From: 58-81 sp012729145
Lineage (GTDB): Bacteria > Synergistota > Synergistia > Synergistales > Thermovirgaceae
Direction: 5' to 3'
DNA length: 64,000 nucleotides
Assembly (NCBI GenBank): GCA_040770625.1
Contig: JAXGIW010000006.1
Location: 1-64,000, forward strand
The notes under the pieces are model-generated. The model did not search any database. It saw only the letters and a list, made by a program, of their open reading frames with translations, and was not told the origin of the DNA. Positions 1-8,036 of this stretch are shown here, one piece after another; position 1 is the stretch's first letter, and every line of letters starts with the position of its first letter. The position numbers and the translations under genes were made by a program.

Positions 1-6
1 GTCAAC

Positions 7-64
7 GGACAGTGAAAATGTCACCCCCAGGTTGCTTAAACGGGACAGTGAAAATGTCACCCCC
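7..64. repeat. Doubled left terminal repeat of the ISNCY-type element
   Basis: Two direct copies of a 22-23 bp motif lie at 7-28 and 42-64, both reading GGACAGTGAAAATGTCACCC. They mirror the two copies at the right end and are probably transposase binding sites. The inner copy overlaps the stop codon of the transposase gene. Confidence 0.8.
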
Positions 65-1437
65 TAAATTGGATTTTCGGGTAAAAATCCATCGGAAAGG
101 GCAAGGATCCTGTTAATAACAGATCTGTTTTCGTCCCCCTGTATTTCGAGAGGTTTTGGATATTTTCTCCAGGGATGATCCGAAGCAGGTATGGAATGCT
201 TTCGAGGCGCGGCAGCGACCGTCTCGATGGCTTTTGACGCCGGTATTTGGGTTGTCCTTTCCGGTGCCGTAACCAGTTCGAAGATCTGATCATTGAAAAC
301 AGCCTTGAGAGCTCCGGAAAGAGTCTTTACTACCGTAACATGGTCTTTGGGACGAAGTGGTGCGATCCTGCCGGAAGAGGACAAGAGTTGGAAATGCCTG
401 CCCTCGAAGGATATGACGGATCCGGAGGAAGCCTTTCTCTGATGTCGCCAGGCCAGGATCAGTTCCAGGGATCTATCATCCGGTGCGGGGGAGAAAGCAG
501 ATCCGGTGGAATTCGGATCAACGGCGAAGCGGTTGTTATGTCTGGCTATAAATGGATCTGCAAGGAAGAGATTGGCCTGATCTATGGAAATACAACGGTT
601 GAGGCTGAGCTCTACGGGGAGCCGGGTCTGCAGAGTACCCCAGAGACGTTCCATGCGTCCTTTTGACTGGGGAGATCTTGCTCGGGAATGGCTAATGTCA
701 AGAAGAGAAAGAGAATGACCGAACTGGGTAAGAGGTTCATCTACTCCCATGAGTTCATCCTGTACGGACATGCGACTGGAATTTGGAGAAACGAATATCG
801 TGTGGCGGTCAGAGAGTAAGGAGGCAGGTACGCCATGATGTTTTATGACCTGCTCCAGCACCTTGAAATAGCCCATACCGCATTCATGCTCGCACAGCCA
901 CAGGCTCAGGACACGGCTGGTGGCGTCATCTATGGCGCCGTGAAGGCTCAACATTCTCCCATCTGAAAGCCAGTCGTAAGGACTTGCGTCGACCTGTACC
1001 ATCTGACCGAACAGATCCTTTCTGGGTCTTGACCTGTGCTTTGCAGGACTCTTGTGTTTATGCCTTAACGGCATATCTGCGTTTTTAAGGATTCGTATGA
1101 CGGACTTGGAACTGACGGAGATCCCGTCATGTTCCAGAAGTAGCTCCGTCATATGTGCGCAGCTGGTTCCCCTGTAATCATCCTTGGCCTTTTGCCTGAT
1201 CAAATTTCTCAGATCATCAGGGATCGTATGCGCCGGTTTGCGCTCACGGTTTCCATGGACCAGCGCCGAGATGCCTTGTGTCTTCATCTTTCCTTTCAGG
1301 CGGAAGATTTGGCGCTTGCTCAGGTTCAAGGAAATGGCGGCACAGGAAGCGGTCATAACACCCTTAAGAACCTGCTCCATGACGTACACCTTCCTCGATT
1401 CGCGACTGCTCAAGAAAATGTCTCCTCCTGTCTTCAT
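64..1437 (-). CDS. ISNCY-family DDE transposase
   Basis: A 457-residue transposase. Residues 20-60 form a helix-turn-helix region with the pattern MTASCAAISLNLSKRQIFRL, typical of ISNCY/IS1202 and related integrase-core transposases. The catalytic triad is visible as VQVDAS, LLSDRHT and GRMERLWG (D, D, E of an RNase H-like integrase core). A later start at Met20 (MEQVLKG, codon ending at 1380) matches family N-termini better than the first ATG. The frame is intact, so the element may be active. IS481 is an alternative family label; the family name is less certain than the function. Confidence 0.85.
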   Translation of the reverse strand: MKTGGDIFLSSRESRKVYVMEQVLKGVMTASCAAISLNLSKRQIFRLKGKMKTQGISALVHGNRERKPAHTIPDDLRNLIRQKAKDDYRGTSCAHMTELLLEHDGISVSSKSVIRILKNADMPLRHKHKSPAKHRSRPRKDLFGQMVQVDASPYDWLSDGRMLSLHGAIDDATSRVLSLWLCEHECGMGYFKVLEQVIKHHGVPASLLSDRHTIFVSPNSSRMSVQDELMGVDEPLTQFGHSLSLLDISHSRARSPQSKGRMERLWGTLQTRLPVELSLNRCISIDQANLFLADPFIARHNNRFAVDPNSTGSAFSPAPDDRSLELILAWRHQRKASSGSVISFEGRHFQLLSSSGRIAPLRPKDHVTVVKTLSGALKAVFNDQIFELVTAPERTTQIPASKAIETVAAAPRKHSIPASDHPWRKYPKPLEIQGDENRSVINRILALSDGFLPENPI

Positions 1438-1438
1438 A

Positions 1439-1493
1439 GGGATGACATTATCACTGTCCCGTTATGGGGTGACATTATCATTGTCCCGCGACA
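1439..1493. repeat. Doubled right terminal repeat of the ISNCY-type element
   Basis: Two direct copies at about 1439-1461 and 1466-1487 read ATGACATTATCACTGTCCC and GTGACATTATCATTGTCCC. They are inverted relative to the left-end pair. The inner copy abuts the first codon of the transposase (ATG complement at 1435-1437), so transposase binding here could repress its own promoter (inference). Confidence 0.75.
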
Positions 1494-1509
1494 CGATTAA
1501 GGTTTGTCC

Positions 1510-1538
1510 TTGACAAATCCTTTCCTGAGGTCTATAAA
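1510..1538 (+). promoter_or_regulatory. Sigma-70 promoter of the thr operon
   Basis: TTGACA (1510-1515), 17 bp spacer, TATAAA (1533-1538): a near-perfect housekeeping promoter. It lies 16 bp beyond the IS right tip and immediately before the T-box leader, so transcription should start around 1545. Confidence 0.8.
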
Positions 1539-1544
1539 CTTCGG

Positions 1545-1820
1545 AAACCGGAGAGGTATATACCGCAAAGGCGATGACAGGGAGAGTAACCGTTCCACGG
1601 CGCGCAAGAGAGGGGGATCCGCGGCTGAAAGATCCCCTCGCGAAGGGAGCGGTGAAGACCACCCTGGAGCCGGATCCGAAGCCCTGAAAGGGATAAGGTG
1701 ACGGGGCCCCGCCCCTTACAGCGGGTACGAGAGCCGGCTGATGTTTGGCTGGAACCGGAGTGGAACCGCGAAAAGAGCCTCTTTTCGTCTCCTGGACATG
1801 GAGATGAAAAGAGGCTTTTT
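1545..1820 (+). promoter_or_regulatory. T-box leader (probable tRNA-Thr sensor) with intrinsic terminator
   Basis: The leader has the canonical T-box bulge sequence TGGAACCGCG at 1761-1770. Just downstream is a terminator with a 16-bp stem (1777-1792 pairing with 1800-1815) and five T residues. Upstream are Stem I-like elements: the GATGACAGGGAGAGTA entry near 1572-1589 and a GGCTGAAAG terminal-loop-like motif. In T-boxes, uncharged tRNA pairs with a specifier codon and with the T-box bulge to block termination. The gene context (thrC first) and an ACC triplet in the segment GAAGACCACC near 1655-1665 suggest threonine as the specifier, but I could not fold Stem I rigorously. Confidence 0.85.
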
Positions 1821-1849
1821 ATTTGCAGTTAATTTGAGGAGGGTTTTCC

Positions 1850-2890
1850 ATGCGGGGAATTCTGATCCGTTACAGGCACCTGCTTCCATTGACCTCAAAG
1901 ACGCCGCTGGTATCGCTTGAGGAGGGGAGTACGCCGCTGATCCCTCTTGATTCGACAGGAAAGGATCTGGGGATAAGACTGTTCGCGAAGTTCGAGGGGG
2001 CGAACCCGACAGGTTCCTTCAAGGACAGGGGGATGGTCCTGGCTGTCGCCAAGGCCATTGAGGCGGGCGCCAGGGGGCTTGTCTGCGCTTCAACGGGGAA
2101 CACCTCTGCCTCGGCGGCAGCCTACGCTGCGAGAACAGGCATCCCTTGTACCGTTCTTCTTCCCGGCGGAAAGGTGGCCATGGGAAAACTTGCCCAGGCC
2201 ATGGTCTACGGTGCCAGGGTTATATCCCTCAAGGGGAATTTCGACCGGGCCCTTGAACTTGCCCTTGAGGTTTCCCGGGAACTTGGGCTTGCCGTCGTAA
2301 ACTCGGTGAACCGCTACAGGCTCTGGGGTCAAAGGAGCGTCGCGTGGGAGATATGTGATGAACTCGGGCATCCCCCTGATGTTGTCGTGCTGCCGGTAGG
2401 AAACGCAGGGAACATAACAGCGAGCTGGGCAGGATTCGTACAGTACTCCCGGATCGGAAAGATCGGCCGTATCCCCGCAATGTTCGGTGTCCAGGCCGAG
2501 GGCGCCGCGCCGCTTGCCCTCGGTAAACCTTGCCCTGAACCGGAGACAGTCGCAACGGCCATACGTATAGGGAGGCCTGTGAACGGCAAAAAGGCCCGGT
2601 GGGCTGTTCGCATGAGTGGCGGCAGGTTCCTTTCGGTCAGCGACGGGGAGATCCTCGATGCCCAGAAACGTTTGGCGGCGTGTGAAGGCGTCTTTGCCGA
2701 GCCGGCATCATGTGCGGGCATCGCGGGTCTTTACCGGCTTGCCTCACAGAACGGGCTGTCGACGGGAAAGGAGTACGTGGCTGTATTGACGGGCAACGGG
2801 CTGAAGGACACCGATGCCGCCACTTCCGGGAAAAGGCCGCCGGTAGAGGTCGATGCTGAACTGAAAGCCATCAGGGAGGTCCTCTTATGA
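1850..2890 (+). CDS. thrC: Threonine synthase
   Basis: PLP enzyme converting O-phosphohomoserine to threonine, the last step of the pathway. The 346-residue length matches the short Bacillus-type ThrC. The PLP-binding lysine is K58 in GSFKDRGM, the phosphate-contact loop is STGNTSA (81-87), and a second glycine-rich motif PVGNAGNIT is at 182-190. A TTGAGGAGGG ribosome-binding site precedes the ATG. It is the first gene after the T-box leader, so threonine starvation should raise its expression. It overlaps thrB by ATGA. Confidence 0.97.
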   Translation: MRGILIRYRHLLPLTSKTPLVSLEEGSTPLIPLDSTGKDLGIRLFAKFEGANPTGSFKDRGMVLAVAKAIEAGARGLVCASTGNTSASAAAYAARTGIPCTVLLPGGKVAMGKLAQAMVYGARVISLKGNFDRALELALEVSRELGLAVVNSVNRYRLWGQRSVAWEICDELGHPPDVVVLPVGNAGNITASWAGFVQYSRIGKIGRIPAMFGVQAEGAAPLALGKPCPEPETVATAIRIGRPVNGKKARWAVRMSGGRFLSVSDGEILDAQKRLAACEGVFAEPASCAGIAGLYRLASQNGLSTGKEYVAVLTGNGLKDTDAATSGKRPPVEVDAELKAIREVLL

Positions 2891-3831
2891 ACGGCCAGGT
2901 CTTCCGTATCCGGGTCCCGGCAACCACGGCGAACCTGGGCTCGGGTTTTGACACCATTGGTCTGGCTCTGTCCCTCTACAACGTTTATGACGTTTTCGAT
3001 CTGGACGAACCGGGGGCCTACAGGATGGAAGTAATAGGCGAGGGGAGCGCAGAACTCTCCGATCCGGAGTCGAACATGATAATCCAGAGTTACGAAAAGG
3101 CATGCGATATGTGGAAAATGACATGTCCCGGTTTCACTCTCCGATGCCTGAACGCCATTCCCCTGTGCAGAGGGCTCGGAAGTTCCTCCGGAGCTGTCGC
3201 CGGAGGAGTTATGATAGCCAATTCATTCCGGAAGGACCCCCTGGGGATGGAGGATCTTCTCCCCCTGATGGTCGAAATTGAGGGCCATCCCGACAACATA
3301 GTTCCGGCATGCCTCGGGGGCCTTGTTGTCAGCGGTGTAGGGGATGGACGACTGAGGTATGTCAAGCTTCCTCCTCCCCCGGGTGATATCTTTGCCGTAG
3401 TAGCAGTCCCGGATGTCCGGGTCAGGACCGAGGACGCAAGAAATGCCCTGCCCAAAGAGGTGAGCATGGGGGATGCGGTCTTCACGTTGAACAGGGCTGC
3501 CATTCTGGCCGCATCCTGGGCTGCCGGGAAGTGGGAGAATCTTGCCTGGGCTATGGACGACCGCCTTCACCAGAAGTTCAGGGCTAAACTCTTCCCCGGC
3601 GGGGAAGTGATACTTGAGAAGGTAAAGAATGTTCCCGGGTGCCTTGGTGCTGCTATAAGCGGGTCGGGACCCAGCGTCCTTGCTTTTGCCAGGGGGGCCC
3701 CAAGGGGGGTCGCCGAGGCAATGTGCAGGGTATTCAGGGAGCATGGTGTGAGATCCCGTTTTTTTGTTCTTGATGTTGACGAAGAGGGTGCCACTCTCAA
3801 GAAACTTGCCAGGGAGAGTGTCTGCCAATGA
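2887..3831 (+). CDS. thrB: Homoserine kinase
   Basis: GHMP-family kinase that phosphorylates homoserine for ThrC. The 314 residues include the N-terminal VPATTANLGSGFD motif (about 10-22), the ATP-binding glycine-rich loop PLCRGLGSSSGAVAGG (92-106) and the C-terminal SGSGPSVLAF motif. The start overlaps the thrC stop and the stop overlaps the lysC start (ATGA both times), indicating translational coupling in one operon. Confidence 0.97.
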   Translation: MNGQVFRIRVPATTANLGSGFDTIGLALSLYNVYDVFDLDEPGAYRMEVIGEGSAELSDPESNMIIQSYEKACDMWKMTCPGFTLRCLNAIPLCRGLGSSSGAVAGGVMIANSFRKDPLGMEDLLPLMVEIEGHPDNIVPACLGGLVVSGVGDGRLRYVKLPPPPGDIFAVVAVPDVRVRTEDARNALPKEVSMGDAVFTLNRAAILAASWAAGKWENLAWAMDDRLHQKFRAKLFPGGEVILEKVKNVPGCLGAAISGSGPSVLAFARGAPRGVAEAMCRVFREHGVRSRFFVLDVDEEGATLKKLARESVCQ

Positions 3832-5045
3832 AGATAGAGGTCCTTAAATTCGGGGGGTCATCACTTTTCGGCGAGGGGCGGATAGAAGCTGTGGCAGGGA
3901 GGGCCGCCGAACGCTTCAGGAATGGTGTTGCTGTAGCTGTAGTGGTTTCCGCTGTGGGTCATACCACCGATAGTCTGATGGAAACAGCCAACGGTCTGAC
4001 TACCAGGCTGAACCGGAGAGAGATGGACCAGCTGATATCGACAGGGGAACAGCAAAGTGTGGCCCTGCTTACCATGGCGCTAGGCAAACTGGGCATCCCC
4101 GCGCGCTCTTTCTCAGGCTGGCAGAACGGAATAACGGCTTGCGGGGTTTTTGGCGACGGGCGCATCAGTTCGGTGAACCCGCGGATCGTTGCCGGTTCCC
4201 TTGAAAGGGGCGAAGTAGCCGTCGTGGCAGGGTTCCAGGGAGTGACCGAAGAGGGTGATGTTATTACCCTTGGCAGAGGCGGGTCGGATCTCTCAGCCGT
4301 AGCCCTTGCCGCCGCGCTCGAGGCTGATAGCTGCAGAATCTATACCGATGTCGAAGGAATATTCTCTGCCGATCCAAGGGTCGTTCCAAAAGCCTTCCGC
4401 CTCGAAAGGATCAGCTGCGGGGAGTGCATGGAGATGGCGGCAGCGGGAGCCAGGGTTTTGCAGGCCAGAAGCGTGGAGCTTGCATGGAGGTACGAAGTAC
4501 CGGTTTTCGTGGGATCAAGTTTCGAAAGGGAGAGGGGGACCTGGATCATGAGGGAAGATGTATCAGAGGGGTTCGTTGTGAGATCGATAACCCATGATAC
4601 GGGGGTCGCAAAAGTGGCAGTACTGGGGGTACCCGATACCCCAGGCATAGCGGCCAGGGTATTTTCGCCCTTGAGCGAAGCCGGTGTAGGCGCCGAGATG
4701 ATAATCCAGAGCGTTATGAGGGGCCAGGTTAACGACATAGCTTTCCTGGTCAGGAAGGAATTCCTCGGGGAGGCTATTGATATATGCAGGGGAACTGCCC
4801 GGGATATTGGTGCCCAGGGAGTGGTCTTCGATACGGAGATAGGGAAGATATCCCTGGTGGGTGCAGGTCTTTCGAACCACCCTGAAGCACCGGCAAGGAT
4901 GTTCTCGATCCTTGCCGCTGAGTCCGTTAATATCGACATGATATCTTCAACTTCGATGTCAATAACTTGCGTGGTTTCCTCGGCAGATGTGGAGAAGGCA
5001 GCTGTGGCCCTGCACAGGGTATTCATTGAGGGGGTTCCTGCATGA
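3828..5045 (+). CDS. lysC: Aspartate kinase
   Basis: Catalyses the first step of the aspartate family pathway, aspartate to aspartyl phosphate. The 405 residues have the amino-acid-kinase start KFGGSS (7-12), a catalytic domain to about 260 with the GRGGSDLSAVALA substrate region, and two C-terminal ACT domains for feedback control. It overlaps thrB and asd by ATGA. Its place in a thr operon behind a T-box suggests it supplies the threonine branch; which amino acid inhibits it cannot be read from sequence. Confidence 0.96.
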   Translation: MKIEVLKFGGSSLFGEGRIEAVAGRAAERFRNGVAVAVVVSAVGHTTDSLMETANGLTTRLNRREMDQLISTGEQQSVALLTMALGKLGIPARSFSGWQNGITACGVFGDGRISSVNPRIVAGSLERGEVAVVAGFQGVTEEGDVITLGRGGSDLSAVALAAALEADSCRIYTDVEGIFSADPRVVPKAFRLERISCGECMEMAAAGARVLQARSVELAWRYEVPVFVGSSFERERGTWIMREDVSEGFVVRSITHDTGVAKVAVLGVPDTPGIAARVFSPLSEAGVGAEMIIQSVMRGQVNDIAFLVRKEFLGEAIDICRGTARDIGAQGVVFDTEIGKISLVGAGLSNHPEAPARMFSILAAESVNIDMISSTSMSITCVVSSADVEKAAVALHRVFIEGVPA

Positions 5046-6052
5046 GGGTGGCGGTGCTGGGCGCTACCGGGGCAGTAGGGCAGGAAATGCTTGCAACCCT
5101 CGAGAGCAGGAAGTTCCCCGTCTCAGATCTGGTGTTACTGGCCTCCCGACGCTCGGCAGGAGCAAGGGTAAATTATGGGGGGTGTGAAATTGTTGTCAGG
5201 GAGGTTTGCCCCGGTGCTTTCGAGGGAGTAGATATAGCCCTTTTTTCGGCAGGCGGCGAAGCATCCAGAATATGGGCACCAAAGGCCATAGAGAGGGGCG
5301 CGACAGTGATCGACAACAGTTCAGCCTGGCGGATGGAACCTGACGTCCCTCTCGTGGTACCCGAGGTAAATCCTGGTGCTCTTGCGGGGCACAGGGGATT
5401 GATCGCCAACCCCAACTGTGCCACCATCCAGGCTGTTATGGTTCTGAATCCTTTGCATAAGGTTGCCGGACTGGAAGGCTTCACAGCGGTAACCTTCCAG
5501 TCCGTTTCCGGAACAGGGAAAGAGGCCATCAGGGAACTGGCATCAAATTCCGAAGCCTTACTATCCGGGGAGAAAGGCATGTCTTCGGTATATCCCCACG
5601 ACATAGCTTTCAATGTTCTGCCCCATATAGGCGGGTTTGACGAGGACGGTATCAGTGAAGAAGAGTGGAAAATGATCAGGGAGTCCAGAAAGATCATGGG
5701 GCTTCCCGGTCTTAAGGTTAATTGCACTGCCACAAGAGTTCCGGTTTTCAGGGGGCATTCCGAGGCCCTGTGCGCAGTTTTCCGGAATCCCCTCTCTCCC
5801 GATGAAGCGAGGGCGATCCTTGAAGCGGCCCCGGGGGTCTGCCTGATGGACGACCCGGGGAGTTACCGGTACCCTACTGCGAGGAACTCGAAAGGAAGTG
5901 GATCAGTTTTTGTGGGGAGGATCCGGAAGGATACTTTTTGGGAAATGGGTCTTATGATGTGGGTGGTTTCCGACAACCTGCTTAAAGGGGCGGCTCTGAA
6001 CGCTGTTCAGATAGCAGAAATGATCCAGGGAGAGGGAATTTGTGTTTCCTGA
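5042..6052 (+). CDS. asd: Aspartate-semialdehyde dehydrogenase
   Basis: NADPH-dependent enzyme reducing aspartyl phosphate to the semialdehyde. The 336 residues carry the Rossmann loop GATGAVGQE (7-15), the catalytic Cys126 in NPNCATIQ, and the Arg/His pair in RVPVFRGH (R232, H239). It is last in thrC-thrB-lysC-asd and is followed by a terminator at 6097. No homoserine dehydrogenase (hom) is in the operon or elsewhere in the window, so the step between Asd and ThrB must be encoded elsewhere. Confidence 0.96.
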   Translation: MRVAVLGATGAVGQEMLATLESRKFPVSDLVLLASRRSAGARVNYGGCEIVVREVCPGAFEGVDIALFSAGGEASRIWAPKAIERGATVIDNSSAWRMEPDVPLVVPEVNPGALAGHRGLIANPNCATIQAVMVLNPLHKVAGLEGFTAVTFQSVSGTGKEAIRELASNSEALLSGEKGMSSVYPHDIAFNVLPHIGGFDEDGISEEEWKMIRESRKIMGLPGLKVNCTATRVPVFRGHSEALCAVFRNPLSPDEARAILEAAPGVCLMDDPGSYRYPTARNSKGSGSVFVGRIRKDTFWEMGLMMWVVSDNLLKGAALNAVQIAEMIQGEGICVS

Positions 6053-6096
6053 CAGGGTCCTTCTATCGAAGCGGGCAGAGTTTAAGGTAGAATAAC

Positions 6097-6128
6097 GGCG
6101 GCGCCTTTGAGGTGCCGCCATTTCTTTT
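6097..6128 (+). terminator. Rho-independent terminator of the thr operon
   Basis: A 9-bp stem GGCGGCGCC / GGTGCCGCC (one G-U pair) with loop TTTGA, followed by ATTTCTTTT. It ends the thr operon just before lptA. Confidence 0.75.
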
Positions 6129-6134
6129 CCTAGG

Positions 6135-6812
6135 ATGGTGCCTGAGATCATGAATATGAGAACTGCCTTCGCAGTTTCGATCGCAGCCCTTCTCGCGGCC
6201 GCGACGGTAGTGACCGGTGCGGAACAGATGCGGCTGACCTCCGATACTCTTCAGTACGATCCCTCCAGAGGTGCCGTTGTGGCCTCGGGGAACGTCAAGG
6301 TCGTCGGGAGGGGAGCGGAGATAACCTCCGACGAGGGGGAGTTCGATTCCGAGGGGATGCGCTCCTGGTTCCGCAAAGACGTCCTGGCCCTGTGGCCCGA
6401 GGGTGATCTCTCCATGAACTGCGACGAACTGATCGTGGAGGATAGTTCCCGTGGTCAGAAGATCACCGCCAGGCGGGTGACAAGGTTCCACGACCCGGTG
6501 AGGAACGTGACGATCCGCGCCGACGTGGTGGAAGGTACAGTGGCAGGCGGGGTCTTCTCCGACTTCGTGGCAAGGGGCAACGTGGTTGCCGATGCTGTAG
6601 CCTCCGGGGGTGAGCCCACGAGGGTCTCCGGACAGATTTCGCAGTACTCCAGGGCCCGGGGGACTCTGGAGTTCTCCGGCGAAGCGGTGGCTGTACAGAA
6701 GAACCGCAGGATCACGGCAGACACCTTCATCATTTACCTGCAGAGCGGGAAGATCGAGGCCGTGGGCAACCCCCGTATGGTGGTAGACCTCCCCCCCCAG
6801 GAGGCCCAATGA
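6135..6812 (+). CDS. lptA: LptA-like periplasmic LPS-transport protein (OstA domain)
   Basis: A predicted secreted protein with a Sec signal peptide (MNMRTAFAVSIAALLAAATV, from Met6) and an OstA/LptA beta-jellyroll of repeated short strands such as AVVASGNVKVV and GTLEFSGEAVAV. LptA proteins bridge the periplasm for lipopolysaccharide export. It overlaps lptB by ATGA, the arrangement expected for the export machine. No strong ribosome-binding site marks the start; Met6 (6150) or Met8 (6156) would give a more normal signal peptide than Met1. An LptC-like role is also possible because no separate lptC is adjacent. Confidence 0.8.
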   Translation: MVPEIMNMRTAFAVSIAALLAAATVVTGAEQMRLTSDTLQYDPSRGAVVASGNVKVVGRGAEITSDEGEFDSEGMRSWFRKDVLALWPEGDLSMNCDELIVEDSSRGQKITARRVTRFHDPVRNVTIRADVVEGTVAGGVFSDFVARGNVVADAVASGGEPTRVSGQISQYSRARGTLEFSGEAVAVQKNRRITADTFIIYLQSGKIEAVGNPRMVVDLPPQEAQ

Positions 6813-7537
6813 GCAACCGCTTCCTCTGGGCCCGGTCGCTGAGCAAGAGCTACAAGGGGCGCGCCGTTGTATCCTCGGTAAGCCTGAAGGTAAAGCAGGG
6901 GGAGATAGTAGGCCTTCTCGGCCCCAACGGTGCCGGAAAGACCACCACCTTCTACATGGTGCTCGGGATAGTAAGGCCTGACTCGGGCAGGATCCTTATC
7001 GACAACGAGGACCTTACGGGGCAGCCCATGTACATAAGGGCCCGGAGGGGGATAGGTTACCTCCCCCAGGAGGCCTCAGTCTTCAGGAGCCTGTCCGCCC
7101 GAGAGAACATAGAACTTGTCCTGGAGGAGAGGGGCAAGGAGAGGAAGAATATCTCCCGGATGGCCTCGGATCTGATAGAGGAGTTCGGTCTCGGTGACGT
7201 GGAGGACCTTCCCGGCTTCGCTCTGAGCGGAGGGGAGCGCAGGAGGGTGGAGATAGCCCGCAGCCTTGCCATGGAGCCCTCATTCATACTGCTTGACGAA
7301 CCCTTCAGCGGCATCGACCCGATAGCTGTCTACGACATTCAGCAGATCATACTCGGCCTGAGAACGAGGGGATACGGTATACTTCTTACAGATCACAGCG
7401 TCAGGGAGACCCTTGCCATAACTGACAGGACCTACCTTATCCACAGGGGGCAGATACTCGTCGAGGGGACCCCGTCAGAGGTGGCTGACAGCGATGCCGC
7501 CAGGAAATTCTACCTGGGGGAAAGGTTTTCGCTGTGA
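6809..7537 (+). CDS. lptB: LPS export ABC transporter ATPase LptB
   Basis: ATPase that powers LPS extraction from the inner membrane with LptF/LptG. The 242 residues show Walker A GPNGAGKTT (38-46), Q-loop near YLPQEAS (85-91), signature LSGGERRRVE (139-148), Walker B FILLDEP (159-165) and the H-switch TDHSVRET. It pairs with lptA by ATGA overlap; lptF/lptG are not in the window. Its 3' end overlaps the convergent gene at 7510 by 28 bp. Confidence 0.95.
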   Translation: MSNRFLWARSLSKSYKGRAVVSSVSLKVKQGEIVGLLGPNGAGKTTTFYMVLGIVRPDSGRILIDNEDLTGQPMYIRARRGIGYLPQEASVFRSLSARENIELVLEERGKERKNISRMASDLIEEFGLGDVEDLPGFALSGGERRRVEIARSLAMEPSFILLDEPFSGIDPIAVYDIQQIILGLRTRGYGILLTDHSVRETLAITDRTYLIHRGQILVEGTPSEVADSDAARKFYLGERFSL

Positions 7538-8010
7538 AGGGGAGGGAACCGGTCCCATGTTCCGGAGCAGACGGCCGCTGCCGCCTTTCTCACCGCTTTT
7601 TCGACAGGCGGCGAGAGACCTTCCCGGAGCCCCGTGTACAGGGGCTGTATGGCGATGATCCTGATGAAGATCTTCTCTTCGAAGGGGGCGAGAAGGACCC
7701 CGATGGGGATCCCGTGGGAGGAAAGGACCGCTCCAGCTACGTCCCTTGTCTCCAGAAGGCGTATATCACCGGGTTCCCCCCCGAAGTCGGCCGCGTCCAT
7801 TATCAGAAGCCTCTCCGGGGGGGCCTCCCTGAGAGGGGTCATGTGGTTCTCTGGGAGAACGCCGCAGAGGAAGACACGGATCCAGGGGAGATCTCTCTCC
7901 ATGACCATCCTGGCGGCGCAGATGCCAGCGGCATCATCCCCCATGATCTCGTTGCCTACCCCCCAAACGAAAGTCGGGACCTTCATCTGCTCCCTCACCT
8001 CCAGTCGCAA
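7510..8010 (-). CDS. HycI-like hydrogenase maturation protease
   Basis: A member of the HycI/HybD/HoxW peptidase family, which trims the C-terminus of the [NiFe]-hydrogenase large subunit after nickel insertion. Visible hallmarks are GVGNEIMGDDAAG (17-29), an acidic pair in MDAADFGG (D72, D75) and H99 in SSHGIP; conserved acidic and His residues at these places bind Ni in the family. It is 166 residues, or 158 if Met9 is the start. It lies alone on the minus strand, converging on lptB and divergent from murJ. No hydrogenase gene is nearby, so its substrate is elsewhere. Confidence 0.8.
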   Translation of the reverse strand: MRLEVREQMKVPTFVWGVGNEIMGDDAAGICAARMVMERDLPWIRVFLCGVLPENHMTPLREAPPERLLIMDAADFGGEPGDIRLLETRDVAGAVLSSHGIPIGVLLAPFEEKIFIRIIAIQPLYTGLREGLSPPVEKAVRKAAAAVCSGTWDRFPPLHSENLSPR

Positions 8011-8036
8011 CTATCGACAAAGGCTGGTGCATTGAC

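Larger units (their letters stand above)
1..1493 (-). mobile_element. ISNCY-type (IS1202-like) insertion sequence, left tip at or just beyond the window edge
   Basis: The element carries one transposase gene on the minus strand and imperfect terminal inverted repeats. The outer right repeat, reverse-complemented, matches the outer left repeat at most positions, sharing the core AATGTCACCCC. Each end holds two copies of the repeat in direct orientation. The alignment predicts that the left tip is about one base before position 1, so the left flank and any target duplication cannot be seen. The right tip is near 1493, directly upstream of the thr promoter. The family is inferred from the transposase; length and single-ORF layout fit. 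Confidence 0.8.

Noticed and set aside
1545..1700. Possible short leader-peptide gene upstream of thrC (Thr attenuation)
   Set aside because: No Thr-rich reading frame with a ribosome-binding site; the T-box motif explains the terminator better.
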